Of a DNA stretch of 64,000 nt, positions 30,522 to 39,953 are shown one piece after another. The translations under genes were made by a program, and so were the position numbers. Within the stretch, counting starts at the first letter, position 1; each line of letters opens with the position of its first letter. The notes under the pieces were generated by a model that had not been told where the DNA came from, searched no databases, and was given only the letters and a program-made list of their open reading frames with translations. This DNA is from Candidatus Thorarchaeota archaeon (lineage in GTDB: Archaea > Asgardarchaeota > Thorarchaeia > Thorarchaeales > Thorarchaeaceae), in NCBI GenBank assembly GCA_016933575.1, contig JAFGAR010000081.1, forward strand, positions 124,001 through 188,000, in the 5' to 3' direction.

Positions 30522-31505
30522 TTGTTGGAATTACTGATGACCCTCGGTACCGACTCAAGTAAGAAACAAACAAAGGCAAAGAAGAATCGCTCAAAGGCGT
30601 ATATCCCCCATCTTGCTGAGTTTTTCTTCGAACCAACATTTGATTGGAGCTACGATGAGGCTAAGCATCTATTTGAGCTAACTGCAAAAAAACATGATTT
30701 TGTTCAATTGGATACTGTTGAGTTTAGAGAATGTATAGATGGAATGAGATGTCTTCCAGATTCTTCAGTGAATTTGATTATTGCTGACCCTCCCTTTGGA
30801 ATAGATTTCAATGGTAAAAGTAGTGTCTATAACCGTGATGATGAACTTGTCATTGCTGGATATGAAGAGGTTCAGGGTTCATACCGGGCGTTTTCCAAAG
30901 CTTGGATGAAAGAACTCCTTCGAATAATGAAGCAGGATGCTTCAGCTTACATATTCAGTGGGTGGACAAATCTTGATGCTATACTGGCTGGTGCAAACGA
31001 TGCTGGTCTTAAAGTACTAAATCATTTGATCTGGCACTATCCTTTTGGTGTCTACACAAAACGTAGGTTTGTCACAAGTCATTATCATATTCTCCTTCTT
31101 GTTAAGGACTTAAAGTCGTATTATTTCAATAAGATAGAGAATTACCCTGAAGATGTTTGGATAGTGAAGCGGAAGTATAGAACTGGACTTGAAAAGAATG
31201 GAACAAAATTGCCTCTTGAAGTTGTAGCACGTTGCGTTGACTTTTCTTCAAGACCTGGTGACATTGTACTTGACCCATTCTTGGGAAATGGTACAACTGC
31301 TGTAGCTGCTAAATCGTCTTTCAGACATTTCATAGGGTTTGAGATCAATGAGGAATTGAAGCCCTTACTGAAGCGTGAGATTAATGCAGTCATTCCTGGT
31401 CAATCCTACAGACCCTATAGAGAACGACTTCCGACCCTGAAGGATTTGTCACAGCTATACCCTAGGGCTTATCGAGAATATTTGAAAAGAGCGGGAGAGA
31501 AATAA
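30522..31505 (+). CDS. DNA methyltransferase (N6-adenine/N4-cytosine, beta-type motif order)
   Basis: NLIIADPPFGIDFNGKSSVYNRDDE (motif IV) precedes VLDPFLGNGTTAVAAKSSFRHFIGFEINEE (motif I). Confidence 0.88.
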   Translation: MLELLMTLGTDSSKKQTKAKKNRSKAYIPHLAEFFFEPTFDWSYDEAKHLFELTAKKHDFVQLDTVEFRECIDGMRCLPDSSVNLIIADPPFGIDFNGKSSVYNRDDELVIAGYEEVQGSYRAFSKAWMKELLRIMKQDASAYIFSGWTNLDAILAGANDAGLKVLNHLIWHYPFGVYTKRRFVTSHYHILLLVKDLKSYYFNKIENYPEDVWIVKRKYRTGLEKNGTKLPLEVVARCVDFSSRPGDIVLDPFLGNGTTAVAAKSSFRHFIGFEINEELKPLLKREINAVIPGQSYRPYRERLPTLKDLSQLYPRAYREYLKRAGEK

Positions 31506-31538
31506 GCAGAGATCCGTATTAGTTGGTGTGAATGACCT

Positions 31539-32978
31539 ATGGACCCTGAAGATTTGTTTGTAGAACATGGTTCTTCGTTCGACAGACTTGCAGATGCTTC
31601 TAGTCCAAGTGATATTTTCACAAGGCAATTCGGTACTGAGTTCACCCAATGGGAATTCATGTTTTTACAAAGATTCCACGAGCGCCTATCTGGGAAAAAA
31701 TCCCTCTATCGTGGGTTTGTTCACCATACACGTGATACATCTCTAGTTCTTCTTACACCAAGTCCTTGGTTAATGGAGGGCGAATTTATCTTTTTCAAGG
31801 ATGACCAAAAACTACCTGCTGATGGCTCTTATATTGAGGTAATTGGGCGGCGAATTGCTGATGCTGGGGCATTACAAAGATCTAAGACATTGCTTCGAGC
31901 AATCTCAGTCGATTCCTATCAGATGCTTCCTATGGACTTCATGGAGCAAATCGCGCCACCTATGAGTCTTAAAGAACTATCATCACTTCTGTTTGAACGG
32001 GTTGGTATGGCCGAGGCAAGCAAACGGGTCTTTGCCAGACTCTTTGTTTCTAGTCCTCCTTACCAGAATGCTATTGGTGGTCTTACTACTGGTATTCAAG
32101 CAATTGCATCACAGACACAGATCAAACGATTTCTTTCGTTTATACGTCGTGTCCTCCCACCATCGATAGCACGAAGAACTGCAACTAATATGGATGTACG
32201 AGGAATTAAGGTCATGAATCCAAGAATTTTCAGAGTCGATATTGGTTCACTATCCCATTCAAGACTGGAAAATCTCTGTATAGAAAGACGCGACCCCTCT
32301 GGGTTTAGAGAGGTCTCTATAGGTACCCTTACTGAATCGGAAACTGCTATACTTCCAGATATTCCTCTTGCTCTTGCATCAGAGGATTTCTGGATTGAAA
32401 CTGGTAACCCAATGGAGCTCCGTTTACCCATTCTTAAATCTGCAATCACATATCAGCTACTTACTCCCTCGCTGTCACAACGTACTATTGATTCGACCAC
32501 AAAACATGTTCTTTCACGACTCGAGGACCTTCAGGAGAGTTTTGGCCTTGATGAAAGTGCTTTGGCTCGAGGGCACGTTCTTGATGCAGACACTCTTGGT
32601 AAACCGCTTAGCACATTGAAGATTGCTCGTTCTACAGCTAGAGCATCATGGAAGGATAAGGTCACAACCAAGGAGATGAAGTCCGCTTGGGACAAAATTC
32701 TAGAACCTGCACTCAAGGAATTTCTAGAACTCTCTGAGATACGGAAGGTATCGGAGGAAGACTGGGGTAAAGGTGCTCGTTTTGATAAGTTCAACACGAA
32801 AGTTCTGAAAGCTATCCGAGACCTTGATTCTGGAAAGAGAGGATCCCTTGGACCAACCTTACAGGAAATAGCCGAGGAAGCTGGAGTAGAGCGTCATGTG
32901 GCTGCAGAGACCCTGAGTCGAATGAAGGACAGTGGAGTTCTCTATGAACCGAGACCGGGTCACTACCGGCTTGTCTGA
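31539..32978 (+). CDS. Large hypothetical protein with C-terminal winged helix
   Basis: 479-aa ORF; C-terminal LGPTLQEIAEEAGVERHVAAETLSRMKDSGVLYEPRPGHYRLV; no Walker A. Confidence 0.6.
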   Translation: MDPEDLFVEHGSSFDRLADASSPSDIFTRQFGTEFTQWEFMFLQRFHERLSGKKSLYRGFVHHTRDTSLVLLTPSPWLMEGEFIFFKDDQKLPADGSYIEVIGRRIADAGALQRSKTLLRAISVDSYQMLPMDFMEQIAPPMSLKELSSLLFERVGMAEASKRVFARLFVSSPPYQNAIGGLTTGIQAIASQTQIKRFLSFIRRVLPPSIARRTATNMDVRGIKVMNPRIFRVDIGSLSHSRLENLCIERRDPSGFREVSIGTLTESETAILPDIPLALASEDFWIETGNPMELRLPILKSAITYQLLTPSLSQRTIDSTTKHVLSRLEDLQESFGLDESALARGHVLDADTLGKPLSTLKIARSTARASWKDKVTTKEMKSAWDKILEPALKEFLELSEIRKVSEEDWGKGARFDKFNTKVLKAIRDLDSGKRGSLGPTLQEIAEEAGVERHVAAETLSRMKDSGVLYEPRPGHYRLV

Positions 32979-32984
32979 GATAAT

Positions 32985-33077
32985 CTATGGAAATGCCTTG
33001 AGGAATTTCTCATATTCATTTCCTTCTTCAATAATCTCGATGTCTTAAACACAAGGACCTGGTACATCATACCTTCG
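32985..33077 (-). pseudogene. Decayed fragment of a gelsolin-domain gene (C-terminus only)
   Basis: Minus-strand translation RRYDVPGPCV*DIEIIEEGNEYEKFLKAFP* against the intact neighbour RRYDAERVGVQDIEIIEEGDEPEEFLKAFP*; internal stop where the intact copy has Gln. Confidence 0.85.
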
Positions 33078-33272
33078 TCAAATCACAGGAAAATAATGTA
33101 CAATAAACGAATTGCATCAAAAAAATTGCGGAAAGTACTAGAAAAGAATATAGTGCTAAAAACCCGGAACAGCTCGAATGGAATGTAATGCATAACACCA
33201 ATTCCTTCCAATTAGTTGGATTGTTTTGTTATTTGATTCATTCTTTTTACAAAGGCATGGGAACGAGAAAAT

Positions 33273-33830
33273 ATGTCAAAGAACGAAATTCCTGAATATA
33301 TCCAATCACTTCGGACCGATTTAGGATTTGATTTTGTTGACCTTTACCAACAAGGTCAGAGAGTCATTGCTACAGTTTCACCTGAACAGTATTCATATGT
33401 TTTAGAATTGACAAAAGCGCGAGTCGAACAAGACTATCAAGCAGGAAAATTAGACTTAATCACTGCGAGTACGATTTTTCTCACCGTTCTTCAATTGAGT
33501 AATGAAGTAGAGGATTTAGAATCTCAAATTATAACACTTTGTAACTTGGGAATAATGTATCAAAATTCACGTGCATATGATGTGGCGTTAACATTTGCAG
33601 CTGAAGCGATTAAAATTGCGCATAAACATAATTTACTTGAGATGAAACTCAAAGCTCTGCAGGTAGTTTCCCTAGTATATACTAATACCTCAGAAAGTCA
33701 GAAACATATCGACGTTTTGGAAGAGGTAGCAAAAATCTATGGAAAACTAGGACAACTGGACAAAAAGGCAGAAATCGAGGCGCAGATTAAGCAATTTAAG
33801 GAGTTTATGGCGATTCTAGGAAGGTCTTAG
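33273..33830 (+). CDS. TPR-like helical repeat protein
   Basis: VLQLSNEVEDLESQIITLCNLGIMYQNSRAYDVALTFAAEAIKIAHKHN...AKIYGKLGQLDKKAEIEAQI. Confidence 0.65.
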   Translation: MSKNEIPEYIQSLRTDLGFDFVDLYQQGQRVIATVSPEQYSYVLELTKARVEQDYQAGKLDLITASTIFLTVLQLSNEVEDLESQIITLCNLGIMYQNSRAYDVALTFAAEAIKIAHKHNLLEMKLKALQVVSLVYTNTSESQKHIDVLEEVAKIYGKLGQLDKKAEIEAQIKQFKEFMAILGRS

Positions 33831-33888
33831 TGAAAGTTGATGTATATCATTGAAAATCAGGTAGCTATCGTCATAAAAAGGAAATGGC

Positions 33889-33906
33889 GTGAGGGGATTC
33901 CCTCAC
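33889..33906. terminator. Perfect hairpin between convergent TPR and gelsolin genes
   Basis: gtgaggg-gatt-ccctcac. Confidence 0.45.
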
Positions 33907-33926
33907 TTAATTAATGTAATAGAATA

Positions 33927-34523
33927 TCAGGGAAATGCCTTAAGAAACTCTTCTGGTTCATCTCCTTCCTCAATAATTTCGATGTCTTGAACACCAACCC
34001 GTTCAGCATCATATCTACGAGCAAGAATGTTCCCATCGAACTTCTCCCTAGCCGAGGCTTCCTTTCCTCGCCATACAAAGATGTCATCCCATGTATCAAG
34101 GATGAAGACATCATCAGTCTTGAGAGATTTTCTATTGACAGGAACTTCAGCAAAGAAGGTCTCGTCACCTTCTCGGTGGACCTTCCAGAGCTTGTACTCG
34201 TGAGTCTCAAGGTGAACTTTTCGTAGAATTCCCTCTGTATCTTGATCAGTAAGCTGAAAATCATCGAACAGACTCTTGAATTCCTGTGGTTCATTCCCTC
34301 CTTCTATACGGTCAATATCTGCTTTTCCCTCGCGTTCTGTGTCACGCATGACGGCAGCAGCCGCAGTCAGGAATTTCTCATCAACAGTCGACTTAGGTCC
34401 AATCCAGAGGTAAATCTTCAGTCCAGCATCGACAAGATAACAGTCTCCTCGACCAAATTTTCCTGGATCTGGCATCCTAACAAGTCGGCCCTTTTGAATA
34501 TGATAAACGATTGGTTCCGGCAT
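33927..34523 (-). CDS. Two-domain gelsolin-like protein
   Basis: FGRGDCYLVDAGLKIYLWIGPKSTVDEKFLTAAAAVMRD...ID and LKTDDVFILDTWDDIFVWRGKEASAREKFDGNILARRYDAERVGVQDIEIIEEGDEPEEFLKAF. Confidence 0.9.
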   Translation of the reverse strand: MPEPIVYHIQKGRLVRMPDPGKFGRGDCYLVDAGLKIYLWIGPKSTVDEKFLTAAAAVMRDTEREGKADIDRIEGGNEPQEFKSLFDDFQLTDQDTEGILRKVHLETHEYKLWKVHREGDETFFAEVPVNRKSLKTDDVFILDTWDDIFVWRGKEASAREKFDGNILARRYDAERVGVQDIEIIEEGDEPEEFLKAFP

Positions 34524-34592
34524 GAAGCAAAATTATACTTTTCAGTCCTTAAATGATTGTGTGATTCATTCATATCAGTTCCAATCAGCTCT

Positions 34593-35303
34593 CTAATTGC
34601 AGTCTATCAGACTCATTGTGACATTATAGAAGTATTTGACCAATCCAGAGAAATTCCATGCAGAATAGGTCATGACTGAAGGAACTCCTGTAATCGTTGA
34701 TGTGATCGTAAGCCATACATACCCCCGTTGGTCCTCATATGAATAATGACCAACTGAGAATTCCTCTCGCAAAGACCTTGACAGGTATGATTCTATGGTC
34801 TGATTTACGAATTCGGGGATAGTATCCGGATAGAAAGAATCCAATATTGGCCACGGTCCGACTGGAAGAAAACATCTAGAACATACTGTATCTAGTTCAC
34901 TATAGAGTGTCAAGGGAATCTCTGTTCCATTCTCGAAGACCACATCCGTCTTCATATATTCGATTATCTGTTCAGAGAATTGATTTCCACTAAGAATAAT
35001 TGACTTGTTGGGAAGTGTGACCAGCTCGATAAGTATGTAGCTATTGTTTAGAACTGCTTGCGGTATTGGATAGAAAAAATGCCCCGACTCCCGATATCCT
35101 ACTACTGAAACGTTGTAGACGAACTGGTCGTTCTCTTCGACTTTCCAATCAAAGAATAGATACTGTCGTAGACTATCTGTTATTGTGGCAACTCCTACGG
35201 TAATGATTATAGTAATTGCAATGGCAGCCATTAATTTTCTACGATAGTTCATTGGGAAGTCCCTACCCTTGATACTGTTGCGTACAGACTCCCTTTTGGT
35301 CAT
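34593..35303 (-). CDS. Membrane-anchored extracytoplasmic protein, unknown
   Basis: RRKLMAAIAITIIITVGVATIT signal/TM; start trimmed to reduce overlap with the glycosylase gene. Confidence 0.6.
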   Translation of the reverse strand: MTKRESVRNSIKGRDFPMNYRRKLMAAIAITIIITVGVATITDSLRQYLFFDWKVEENDQFVYNVSVVGYRESGHFFYPIPQAVLNNSYILIELVTLPNKSIILSGNQFSEQIIEYMKTDVVFENGTEIPLTLYSELDTVCSRCFLPVGPWPILDSFYPDTIPEFVNQTIESYLSRSLREEFSVGHYSYEDQRGYVWLTITSTITGVPSVMTYSAWNFSGLVKYFYNVTMSLIDCN

Positions 35304-35358
35304 TACGATTTGAGAGTAACATACTATTCTTATCTGTAGAACGTTCCTGGAAAATGAA

Positions 35359-36162
35359 ATGCCCGAACTCCCTGAATTAGAAGTCATCAGTGCCCACCTA
35401 ACGAATTTGCTTGTTGGTGAAAGCATCACTAAGGTCTCTGTACACAATCCACTTGTCATTCATGGGCTCCCAATTGATGATTTCATTCAAGGGGCAATTA
35501 ACGAGAGGTTCGATAGTTTTCGGGCAGATGGCAAATTCCTGATAGCAAGTCTTGAGAACCATGATCTGGTAGTCAATCCTATGCTTACTGGTAGATTCAG
35601 AGTTATCCCTCGACACAAAAAGCCAACGAAGGTCGATATGTTCTCTATTCAAACCAGTGGTCACACTTTTTGGTATTCTGATACCAAAAAGATGGGGCGT
35701 GTCTACCTTGTTACTAGGGGCGACTATTCTAATGTGGCTGGTTTTGCTAATAGAGGTCCGTCACCTTTTGATACTATTTTGACCTCCAATTTTTTCCAAG
35801 AACGCCTCAAACACCATACTGGCCAAATCAAGAACGTACTACGGAATCAGCGTTTCGTGAAAGGCATCGGTAATGCCTATGCTGATGAAATCCTTCTCTA
35901 TGCAGGTATCTCACCTTTTAGAAAATGTTCATCACTAAGTCACGATGAAGTGGAACAACTCTATACAGCCATGAAGAAGGTTCTAATTAAAATCTATGAC
36001 ATTCTTCAGACTAGAACTCTGGATGATATAGCAGTTGAGAAACGCGACTTTCTAATGATCCATAATAGAGGTGGAGAAATCTGTCCTCTCTGTGGAGGAC
36101 GAGTATCTGAAGTGCGAGCGAACCGGTATAAGACGAATTATTGTCAGACTTGTCAGAAATAG
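35359..36162 (+). CDS. Formamidopyrimidine-DNA glycosylase family (Fpg/Nei)
   Basis: MPELPELEVISAHL; KGIGNAYADEILLYAGISPFR; zinc finger CPLCGGRVSEVRANRYKTNYCQTCQ. Confidence 0.93.
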   Translation: MPELPELEVISAHLTNLLVGESITKVSVHNPLVIHGLPIDDFIQGAINERFDSFRADGKFLIASLENHDLVVNPMLTGRFRVIPRHKKPTKVDMFSIQTSGHTFWYSDTKKMGRVYLVTRGDYSNVAGFANRGPSPFDTILTSNFFQERLKHHTGQIKNVLRNQRFVKGIGNAYADEILLYAGISPFRKCSSLSHDEVEQLYTAMKKVLIKIYDILQTRTLDDIAVEKRDFLMIHNRGGEICPLCGGRVSEVRANRYKTNYCQTCQK

Positions 36163-36229
36163 CACGGTGTCATAATACTAATCAGTCAGATTGAGTGTAT
36201 ATTTCATCAATACTGGGAGCTGATTAGAG

Positions 36230-37411
36230 TTGGACAAATGGGAAGAGACCTTCCTTCGTGAGATTGTTGAACTGGACACGAATAGCGATGAGAAGAAAAA
36301 CTACCAAGCATGTGTTGATATCATCCAAAAATACTGCGAAGATGCTGGATTAAAGGTTGAGGTCTTCGACTCGAAGCATGATGGAATACCACAGCCCAAT
36401 ATCGTTGCAACAATGGATGCTAGTGCTAAGACCACGGTTCTTCTATGTACTCATTATGACGTTGTTCCTCCTGGAGATACTGCGGATTGGACCTATCCTC
36501 CCTTCAAATTAACAATGAAGGGTAGCAAAGCCTATGGCCGGGGTGTGACTGATGATAAAGGGAATATAGTTGCATCGGTGAGTGCGGCAAAAGAGCTCAT
36601 CAAGAGAGGTAGCTCGAAAGTAAATTGGAAGATTCTGATTAGTCCCAACGAAGAAATCGGTGGTGAGTGGGGCATAGACTACCTCATGAACGGACCTCCA
36701 AAGATTCGAGGTGATTTTGGTATAGTAGTGGACTCGGGACCTGAGTATGTCAGTATTGGTGCAAGTGGCGTGATTGCTGGAACAATAACAGTTCATGGAA
36801 CTCAAGGGCATGCCGGCTATCCATTCAAGTTTGCGAATGCTATCCATCTCTCAATTCCAGTTATGCAGTCAATGCTGGACTATGTAGATCTTCGTAGAAA
36901 GGTTGAGTCTGAATATCCTGCTCCTCCAGGAAGCCCTCATCGTACACTCTGGGGACGTTTCTCTATGACAGTCTATCAGGCTGGAAGCAAGACCAACACA
37001 ATTCCTGGCAAGGCTGAAATCTCCTTCGACTGTCGTACTATCCCAGAGGAGGATGTTGAGGAGGTCGCTAAAGATCTTGAGCAGTTCTTTAAGCGTGTGA
37101 AAGAAGAGACCTGTGTTGAGGCATCTCTTGCTTTTAAAACAAAACATGACGGATGGGGGTCGGACAAAGATCATCCAATGATACAAAAATTTCACTCCAC
37201 GGTGAAGGAATTAGTAGACCCTGCGATAGTGATATCCGCAGATCTTGGTGGAAATGACGGTCACTATTTCACATCACATAGGATTCCCACAGTCTGTTTT
37301 GGCACGCTGAGAGATGATAATAACTATCATGGACTCGATGAGTTTATGCACATCGATGATTTTGATACAGTGAAAAATGTTCTAATCCACTTTGCAGAGA
37401 CGTGTGAATGA
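36230..37411 (+). CDS. M20 peptidase (ArgE/DapE-like), TTG start
   Basis: VLLCTHYDVVPPGDTADWTYPPF, GRGVTDDKGN, PNEEIGGEWG, GTQGHAGYP. Confidence 0.92.
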   Translation: MDKWEETFLREIVELDTNSDEKKNYQACVDIIQKYCEDAGLKVEVFDSKHDGIPQPNIVATMDASAKTTVLLCTHYDVVPPGDTADWTYPPFKLTMKGSKAYGRGVTDDKGNIVASVSAAKELIKRGSSKVNWKILISPNEEIGGEWGIDYLMNGPPKIRGDFGIVVDSGPEYVSIGASGVIAGTITVHGTQGHAGYPFKFANAIHLSIPVMQSMLDYVDLRRKVESEYPAPPGSPHRTLWGRFSMTVYQAGSKTNTIPGKAEISFDCRTIPEEDVEEVAKDLEQFFKRVKEETCVEASLAFKTKHDGWGSDKDHPMIQKFHSTVKELVDPAIVISADLGGNDGHYFTSHRIPTVCFGTLRDDNNYHGLDEFMHIDDFDTVKNVLIHFAETCE

Positions 37412-38536
37412 ATGGTTAACATGCATGACTTGGAGATTGGAGCTCCTGGACCTTTTCTTCCGCCCTGGGAAAACGCCCTAAAGAATGCAAAGACTATCGA
37501 CTCTCTTGGATATGATAGTATGGCATTTCCTGACCATCTTGCAGGATTTATTCCTGAGAGTATCTGGACACCTGATATTACTCCCCTTGCTTTTCTTCAG
37601 CAATCACCACATACCTACTATGACATGGCAACGATTATGGGTGCATGTGCAGCAGTCACAGAAAACGTGAAACTGGTATCCGCAGTAACTGAACCGATAC
37701 GAAGACACCCCGCACTCATCGCACAGACATTTCTAACACTTGATCATATTAGTAATGGTCGAGTCGTTCTGGGTATAGGTGCAGGTGAGATAGAGAATGT
37801 AGAACCTTACGGATTATCTTATGCTGGTCAAGTTGGAAGACTTCGTGAATCTCTCAAAATTATCAAACTGATTTGGAGCACTCATGAACCATTTGATTTT
37901 GAGGGTAAGTTCTGGTCGATGAAAGATGCGGTGATGTCACTTCGTCCTGCAGTTGAAGGAAGTCCTCCTCCAATATGGATTGCTGCCCATGGTCCTAAGA
38001 TGCTTGAAATCACCGCAGAATTTGGTGATGGTTGGATCCCCACCTTGCTCCCGCCTAAGGACTATGGCGAAAAATTAAGGACCATCCAATCACTTCGAAA
38101 GAAGAATGACAGAGAGGGTCCGTTTACAGCAGCCCTTTGGAACTGGTGCGTTCTAGACAATGATGTTTCTGAATGCGAAAGAATGATGAATACCCCTCTG
38201 GCAAAGGCATTTGCCCTCTTATTGCCAGCAAGCGAGTGGAAACGTCTTGGTTTTAATCATCCCTTTGGAGATACTTTCCACTCACTCACTGATTACATCC
38301 CTATGCGATACGATAGGGAAGCTACTCTCAAAGCAATAGAAGCTGTTCCAATGGAGATACTTGACAATTTCTATATGTCTGGCGATGCTGAGTCTATGAT
38401 AAAGCAGCTCGAAAATTATGCTCACCAAGGACTCAATCACATTATTCTATGGAATGCAACAGGCATGTATGATCTATCAAAGACCAAGTCATCTTATAGC
38501 GTAATGAAGGAGGTTTTATCGTATGTCAAAGGATAG
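37412..38536 (+). CDS. LLM-family F420-dependent oxidoreductase (methylene-H4MPT reductase-like)
   Basis: DSLGYDSMAFPDHLAG, HISNGRVVLGIGAGE, PPIWIAAHGPKMLEITAEFGDGWIPT. Confidence 0.88.
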   Translation: MVNMHDLEIGAPGPFLPPWENALKNAKTIDSLGYDSMAFPDHLAGFIPESIWTPDITPLAFLQQSPHTYYDMATIMGACAAVTENVKLVSAVTEPIRRHPALIAQTFLTLDHISNGRVVLGIGAGEIENVEPYGLSYAGQVGRLRESLKIIKLIWSTHEPFDFEGKFWSMKDAVMSLRPAVEGSPPPIWIAAHGPKMLEITAEFGDGWIPTLLPPKDYGEKLRTIQSLRKKNDREGPFTAALWNWCVLDNDVSECERMMNTPLAKAFALLLPASEWKRLGFNHPFGDTFHSLTDYIPMRYDREATLKAIEAVPMEILDNFYMSGDAESMIKQLENYAHQGLNHIILWNATGMYDLSKTKSSYSVMKEVLSYVKG

Positions 38537-39095
38537 GATCGTTCTTGTTACACAGAACAAGCACAAGCTTGCAGAGATCACCTCTCTCTTTAACGAATAC
38601 AAAATCTCTTTTGACACTACTGACTTGGAAAAATTGGAAATACGTTCTCAGAACGTTAAGTCGATAGCAATAGCCGCGGCGAAACATGCATATGAAACCC
38701 TCCAACGCCCTGTTGTGGTCGATGATACAGGATTCTTCGTGGAAGCTTTGAACAATTTTCCAGGTTCCTATGCCGCATATGTCTTACAGACAATAGATTG
38801 TGCTGGAATACTCAGACTTCTCGAAGGTGAAAAAAATCGTAATGCAAAGTTTGTTACAGCTGTAGCATTTTGTGACCACAATCATCTCGAAGTATTTCTT
38901 GGCGAGATGACTGGTACTGTAAGTCAGAAACCATCTGGGAAGGGAGGCTTTGGATACGATCCTATCTTCATTCCAGAGGGCTACTCCCAAACTTATGCCG
39001 AATTATCCTTCTCTGAAAAAGTTAGAATCTCTCATCGAACACGTGCATTTCGAGCATTTCTTGAATGGAAAACCCACATACCTGACAATCCTTAA
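38523..39095 (+). CDS. XTP/dITP pyrophosphatase (RdgB/HAM1)
   Basis: VLVTQNKHKLAEI, VVVDDTGFFVEALNNFPGSYAAYVL, GKGGFGYDPIFIPEG, KVRISHRTRAFRAF. Confidence 0.95.
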   Translation: MSKDRIVLVTQNKHKLAEITSLFNEYKISFDTTDLEKLEIRSQNVKSIAIAAAKHAYETLQRPVVVDDTGFFVEALNNFPGSYAAYVLQTIDCAGILRLLEGEKNRNAKFVTAVAFCDHNHLEVFLGEMTGTVSQKPSGKGGFGYDPIFIPEGYSQTYAELSFSEKVRISHRTRAFRAFLEWKTHIPDNP

Positions 39096-39129
39096 GTCAG
39101 AATATTGTGCCCATAAAATAGGTGTTTAG

Positions 39130-39882
39130 ATGTCCGTCAGTGAGGCAACCATCAAAGCCTTGAAACAACTTGGCCTTACGGAATATGAAACTCAGGCATA
39201 TCTTGCCCTGATTGGAGGTGGTCAGATGGGCGCCTCAGATGTTTCTACGAAGTCAAAGGTTCCATTCTCTAGGATTTATGATGTACTTGGACGCCTCGAG
39301 GAAAAGCAGTTCATCCAAGTACGGAAAGGGCGTCCTACAACCTACGTGGCTAAGGCACCTACTGAGGTTATGCGGCTCATCCGGCTTGACTGGGAGGAGC
39401 GGCTCAAAGAATCAAGTTCTCTTGTTATCTCCGAGTTGCAACCATTATATGAGCGAGAAGAACATGCTACAACAAGAGATGTGTGGGTTGTTCATGGTCG
39501 GGCATCTATCCTGGCGAAGGCCATGGAGATGCTTGACTCCGCAAAGGAAGAGGTTCTTCTCTCATTGCCTTCTTTTGATTTCTCTGCTGAAGATGTAGAT
39601 GCTATAGTCGAACGTGTTTTGGGTGTGAAGGCTAAGGTTCGTATTCTGACATCTTCTATTGCAGATACACTCAAAGAACTCATACCTCGCCAGTTCGAAG
39701 TCAGAACTCGAGACAGAGTCTTTGGCGCAGGCTTGGTCGTAGATCAGAGAGATACTCTAATCATGTTGGCTGGGGGTGAACAGAGTGACGAGTTCTTGGG
39801 CATCTATAGCAGTCATGCTATCTTCGCGGCAATGAGTTCATCATACTTTGAATCATTATGGAAGGACTCAACTCCACTTTAG
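39130..39882 (+). CDS. TrmB-family transcriptional regulator
   Basis: ALKQLGLTEYETQAYLALI...GASDVSTKSKVPFSRIYDVLGRLEEKQFIQVRKGRPTTYVA. Confidence 0.9.
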   Translation: MSVSEATIKALKQLGLTEYETQAYLALIGGGQMGASDVSTKSKVPFSRIYDVLGRLEEKQFIQVRKGRPTTYVAKAPTEVMRLIRLDWEERLKESSSLVISELQPLYEREEHATTRDVWVVHGRASILAKAMEMLDSAKEEVLLSLPSFDFSAEDVDAIVERVLGVKAKVRILTSSIADTLKELIPRQFEVRTRDRVFGAGLVVDQRDTLIMLAGGEQSDEFLGIYSSHAIFAAMSSSYFESLWKDSTPL

Positions 39883-39953
39883 GACCTTATATCCCTCGCA
39901 TGAGAAAATAATGATTGGTAACACACGATTTGAATTATTGCGGTGGGGTAGTG

